Below are positions 10,753 to 11,576 of a stretch of 11,576 nt of DNA, in pieces. How positions within the stretch are numbered: position 1 is the stretch's first letter; each line of letters begins with the position of its first letter. The notes beneath the pieces are model-generated. The model had not been told where the DNA came from. It saw only the letters and a list, made by a program, of their open reading frames with translations, and did no database searches. The stretch spans positions 424,560 through 436,135 of the forward strand of contig MU646474.1 in the NCBI GenBank assembly GCA_026770585.1, written 5' to 3'. The DNA comes from Baffinella frigidus. Its lineage: Eukaryota; Cryptophyceae; Cryptomonadales; Baffinellaceae. Both the position numbers and the translations under genes were made by a program.

Positions 10753-10780
10753 GGTGCTGCTTGACGATCGAGATCCCCAA
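10753..10780 (+). pseudogene. Degenerate copy of exon E2 start (e2a)
   Basis: GGTGCTGCTTGACGATCGAG and ATCCCCAA resemble the exon E2 sequence GGTGGTGCTGACGCTCGAG and ATCCTCGAA with small insertions and substitutions. No clear acceptor precedes it. Confidence 0.45.
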
Positions 10781-11050
10781 TCTCTCTGACTCCCTCTCTC
10801 TCTCTCTCTGACCTTCTCTCTCTCTGAGTCTCTCTCTCTCTCACCCTCTCTCACACCCTCACTGACTCTCTCCCTCCCTCCCACCCTCCCTGCAGGTGGT
10901 GCTGCCGCTCGAGACCCCCTCTCTCTCTGTCTCTCTCTGTCTCTCTCTGTCTCGCTATGTCTCTCTCTCTCTCTCTCTCTCTGTCTCTCGCTCTCCCTGA
11001 CTTTCTCTGTCTCTCTCCCACCCTCCCTGACTCTCTCCCTCGCTCCCTCC
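10781..11050 (+). repeat. (CT)n/CTCTCTGT pyrimidine-rich intron
   Basis: Almost all C and T on the sense strand, in (CT)n, CTCTGT and CCCTCC motifs, leading to the acceptors at 10895 and 11056. It is a strong polypyrimidine tract typical of a 3' intron end, here greatly expanded. Confidence 0.85.
10896..10914 (+). pseudogene. Truncated copy of exon E2 with acceptor (e2b)
   Basis: CCCTGCAG/GTGGTGCTGCCGCTCGAGA matches the acceptor and first codons of exon E2 (VVLPLE against VVLTLE), then breaks into CT repeats. It is about 161 bases upstream of the real exon. Confidence 0.65.
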
Positions 11051-11056
11051 CGGCAG

Positions 11057-11110
11057 GTGGTGCTGACGCTCGAGATCCTCGAAGGCTACACCGGCCTCCC
11101 CCTCGTCCAG
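11057..11110 (+). CDS. Exon E2 of the plus-strand gene
   Basis: A 54-base, 18-codon segment, VVLTLEILEGYTGLPLVQ, between a CCGGCAG acceptor behind a long pyrimidine tract and a CCAG/GTCCCC donor, phase 0 at both ends. It joins exon E1 in frame (LDNQNA then VVLTLE). Codons are nearly all G/C-ending. The donor is only moderate in strength, and the exon might run on differently after 11108. Degraded copies lie at 10753, 10896 and 11373. The family is not recognised. The remaining part of the gene would lie beyond the window. Confidence 0.5.
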
Positions 11111-11263
11111 GTCCCCCCCCCACCCTCCCCGCAGCGAGCTGGGAGGTAGCGCTCCGGACAGGCCATGCCACCCGGATCTGCTCTCTCGACGTCCTCCCAC
11201 CACCACCCTCTCACTCGCACACACACGCGTCGGAGAGATGCGGAGGGGGAGTGGAGAAGGGGT

Positions 11264-11307
11264 ACCGATGTAGCCCGCAGCACACACCGATGCAGCCCGC
11301 AGCACAC
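11264..11307. repeat. 22-bp tandem duplication
   Basis: ACCGATGTAGCCCGCAGCAC plus AC at 11264-11285 is followed by a copy with one change at 11286-11307. Confidence 0.9.
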
Positions 11308-11372
11308 GTGTTGGGGGGGGTCTGTTGTGCCGGTGTAGAGATGTGTGTCTGCCATGGGTCTGTGAGGGGGGG

Positions 11373-11412
11373 GTCCTCCAAGGCTACACCGCCCTGCCTC
11401 CAAGGCTAGGTC
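11373..11412 (+). pseudogene. Degenerate copy of exon E2 end (e2c)
   Basis: TCCTCCAAGGCTACACCGCC followed by CTGCCTCCAAGGCTAGGTCC matches the second half of exon E2 and its donor region, with TAG in the frame. It lies about 300 bases downstream in the intron, on the same strand. Confidence 0.6.
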
Positions 11413-11518
11413 CTCCCTCCACCACCCACCATGGGGGTGTTTCGTGTTTGCTTTGTAGAGAGGCTGCGTGTGTATGTGAGAGTGCGGGAGGGGGGGTGGT
11501 GCGACTCAGTGCGCGATG

Positions 11519-11576
11519 CGAGAGAGAGAGAGTCGCTTTACAGAGAGAGGGAGACAGGTGATGGGGGGGGGGGGGA
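11519..11576. repeat. (GA)n and poly-G end
   Basis: A GAGAGAGAGAGA run, then GAGAGAGGGAGA and a final G homopolymer (about 11563-11575). It mirrors the left end of the window and is a probable assembly stop. Confidence 0.9.

Noticed and set aside
10851-11305. Arg/Glu/Ser-rich minus-strand frames of 106-116 codons
   Set aside because: They are the reverse of the CT-rich intron before exon E2; composition alone explains them.
1-11576. tRNA or rRNA genes
   Set aside because: I looked for the T-loop GGTTCGAATCC-type box with matching acceptor stems and for conserved rRNA motifs on both strands and saw none.

Overview
This window looks like nuclear DNA of a microbial eukaryote, most likely an alga with a red-lineage complex plastid (haptophyte, cryptophyte or stramenopile; I cannot choose between them). 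Three things point there. Short GC-rich exons are flanked by canonical GT/AG introns. Degenerate TTTAGGG/TTCAGGG/TTTCGGG arrays run through the window. One minus-strand N-terminus reads as a signal peptide ending in ASAFSP followed by a transit-peptide-like stretch, the bipartite leader of nuclear-encoded plastid proteins in such algae. Both ends of the window are G homopolymers next to (GA)n, so it is probably a complete draft contig that stopped at low-complexity sequence.

Layout. (1) About 1-5170: a minus-strand gene of unrecognised function, seen only as short exons in very long repeat-filled introns. Sense order is exon A (4601-4679, a hydrophobic membrane-like segment), exon B (1814-1914), exon C (1275-1358), exon D (728-826) and exon F (about 83-123). 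B-C-D-F join in one frame; A to B does not, so at least one exon is missing between them. The introns carry telomere-like arrays, AT-rich and GA microsatellites, a CCCTCAG array and, strikingly, many damaged copies of the exons themselves. (2) About 5190-8905: a large imperfect inverted duplication. The right arm (minus strand) holds the upstream region and first exon of the plastid-targeted gene. The left arm (plus strand) holds a decayed copy cut off seven codons after the start and broken by insertions that include a perfect 24-bp hairpin. (3) About 8905-9735: no recognisable feature. (4) About 9735-11110: a probable plus-strand gene with a repeated motif-bearing segment (10105-10289), a Gly/Ala-rich exon (about 10365-10594) and a short exon (11057-11110) behind CT-rich introns. 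(5) 11111-11576: a degenerate exon copy, small repeats and the G-rich end.

The most unusual theme is that nearly every plausible exon is surrounded by same-strand, truncated or frameshifted copies of itself, often with the splice site attached. In one place a 37-bp tandem array repeats an exon end plus its GT donor. No gene here can be given a confident molecular function except the targeting leader, and no bacterial, viral, CRISPR or tRNA feature was found.
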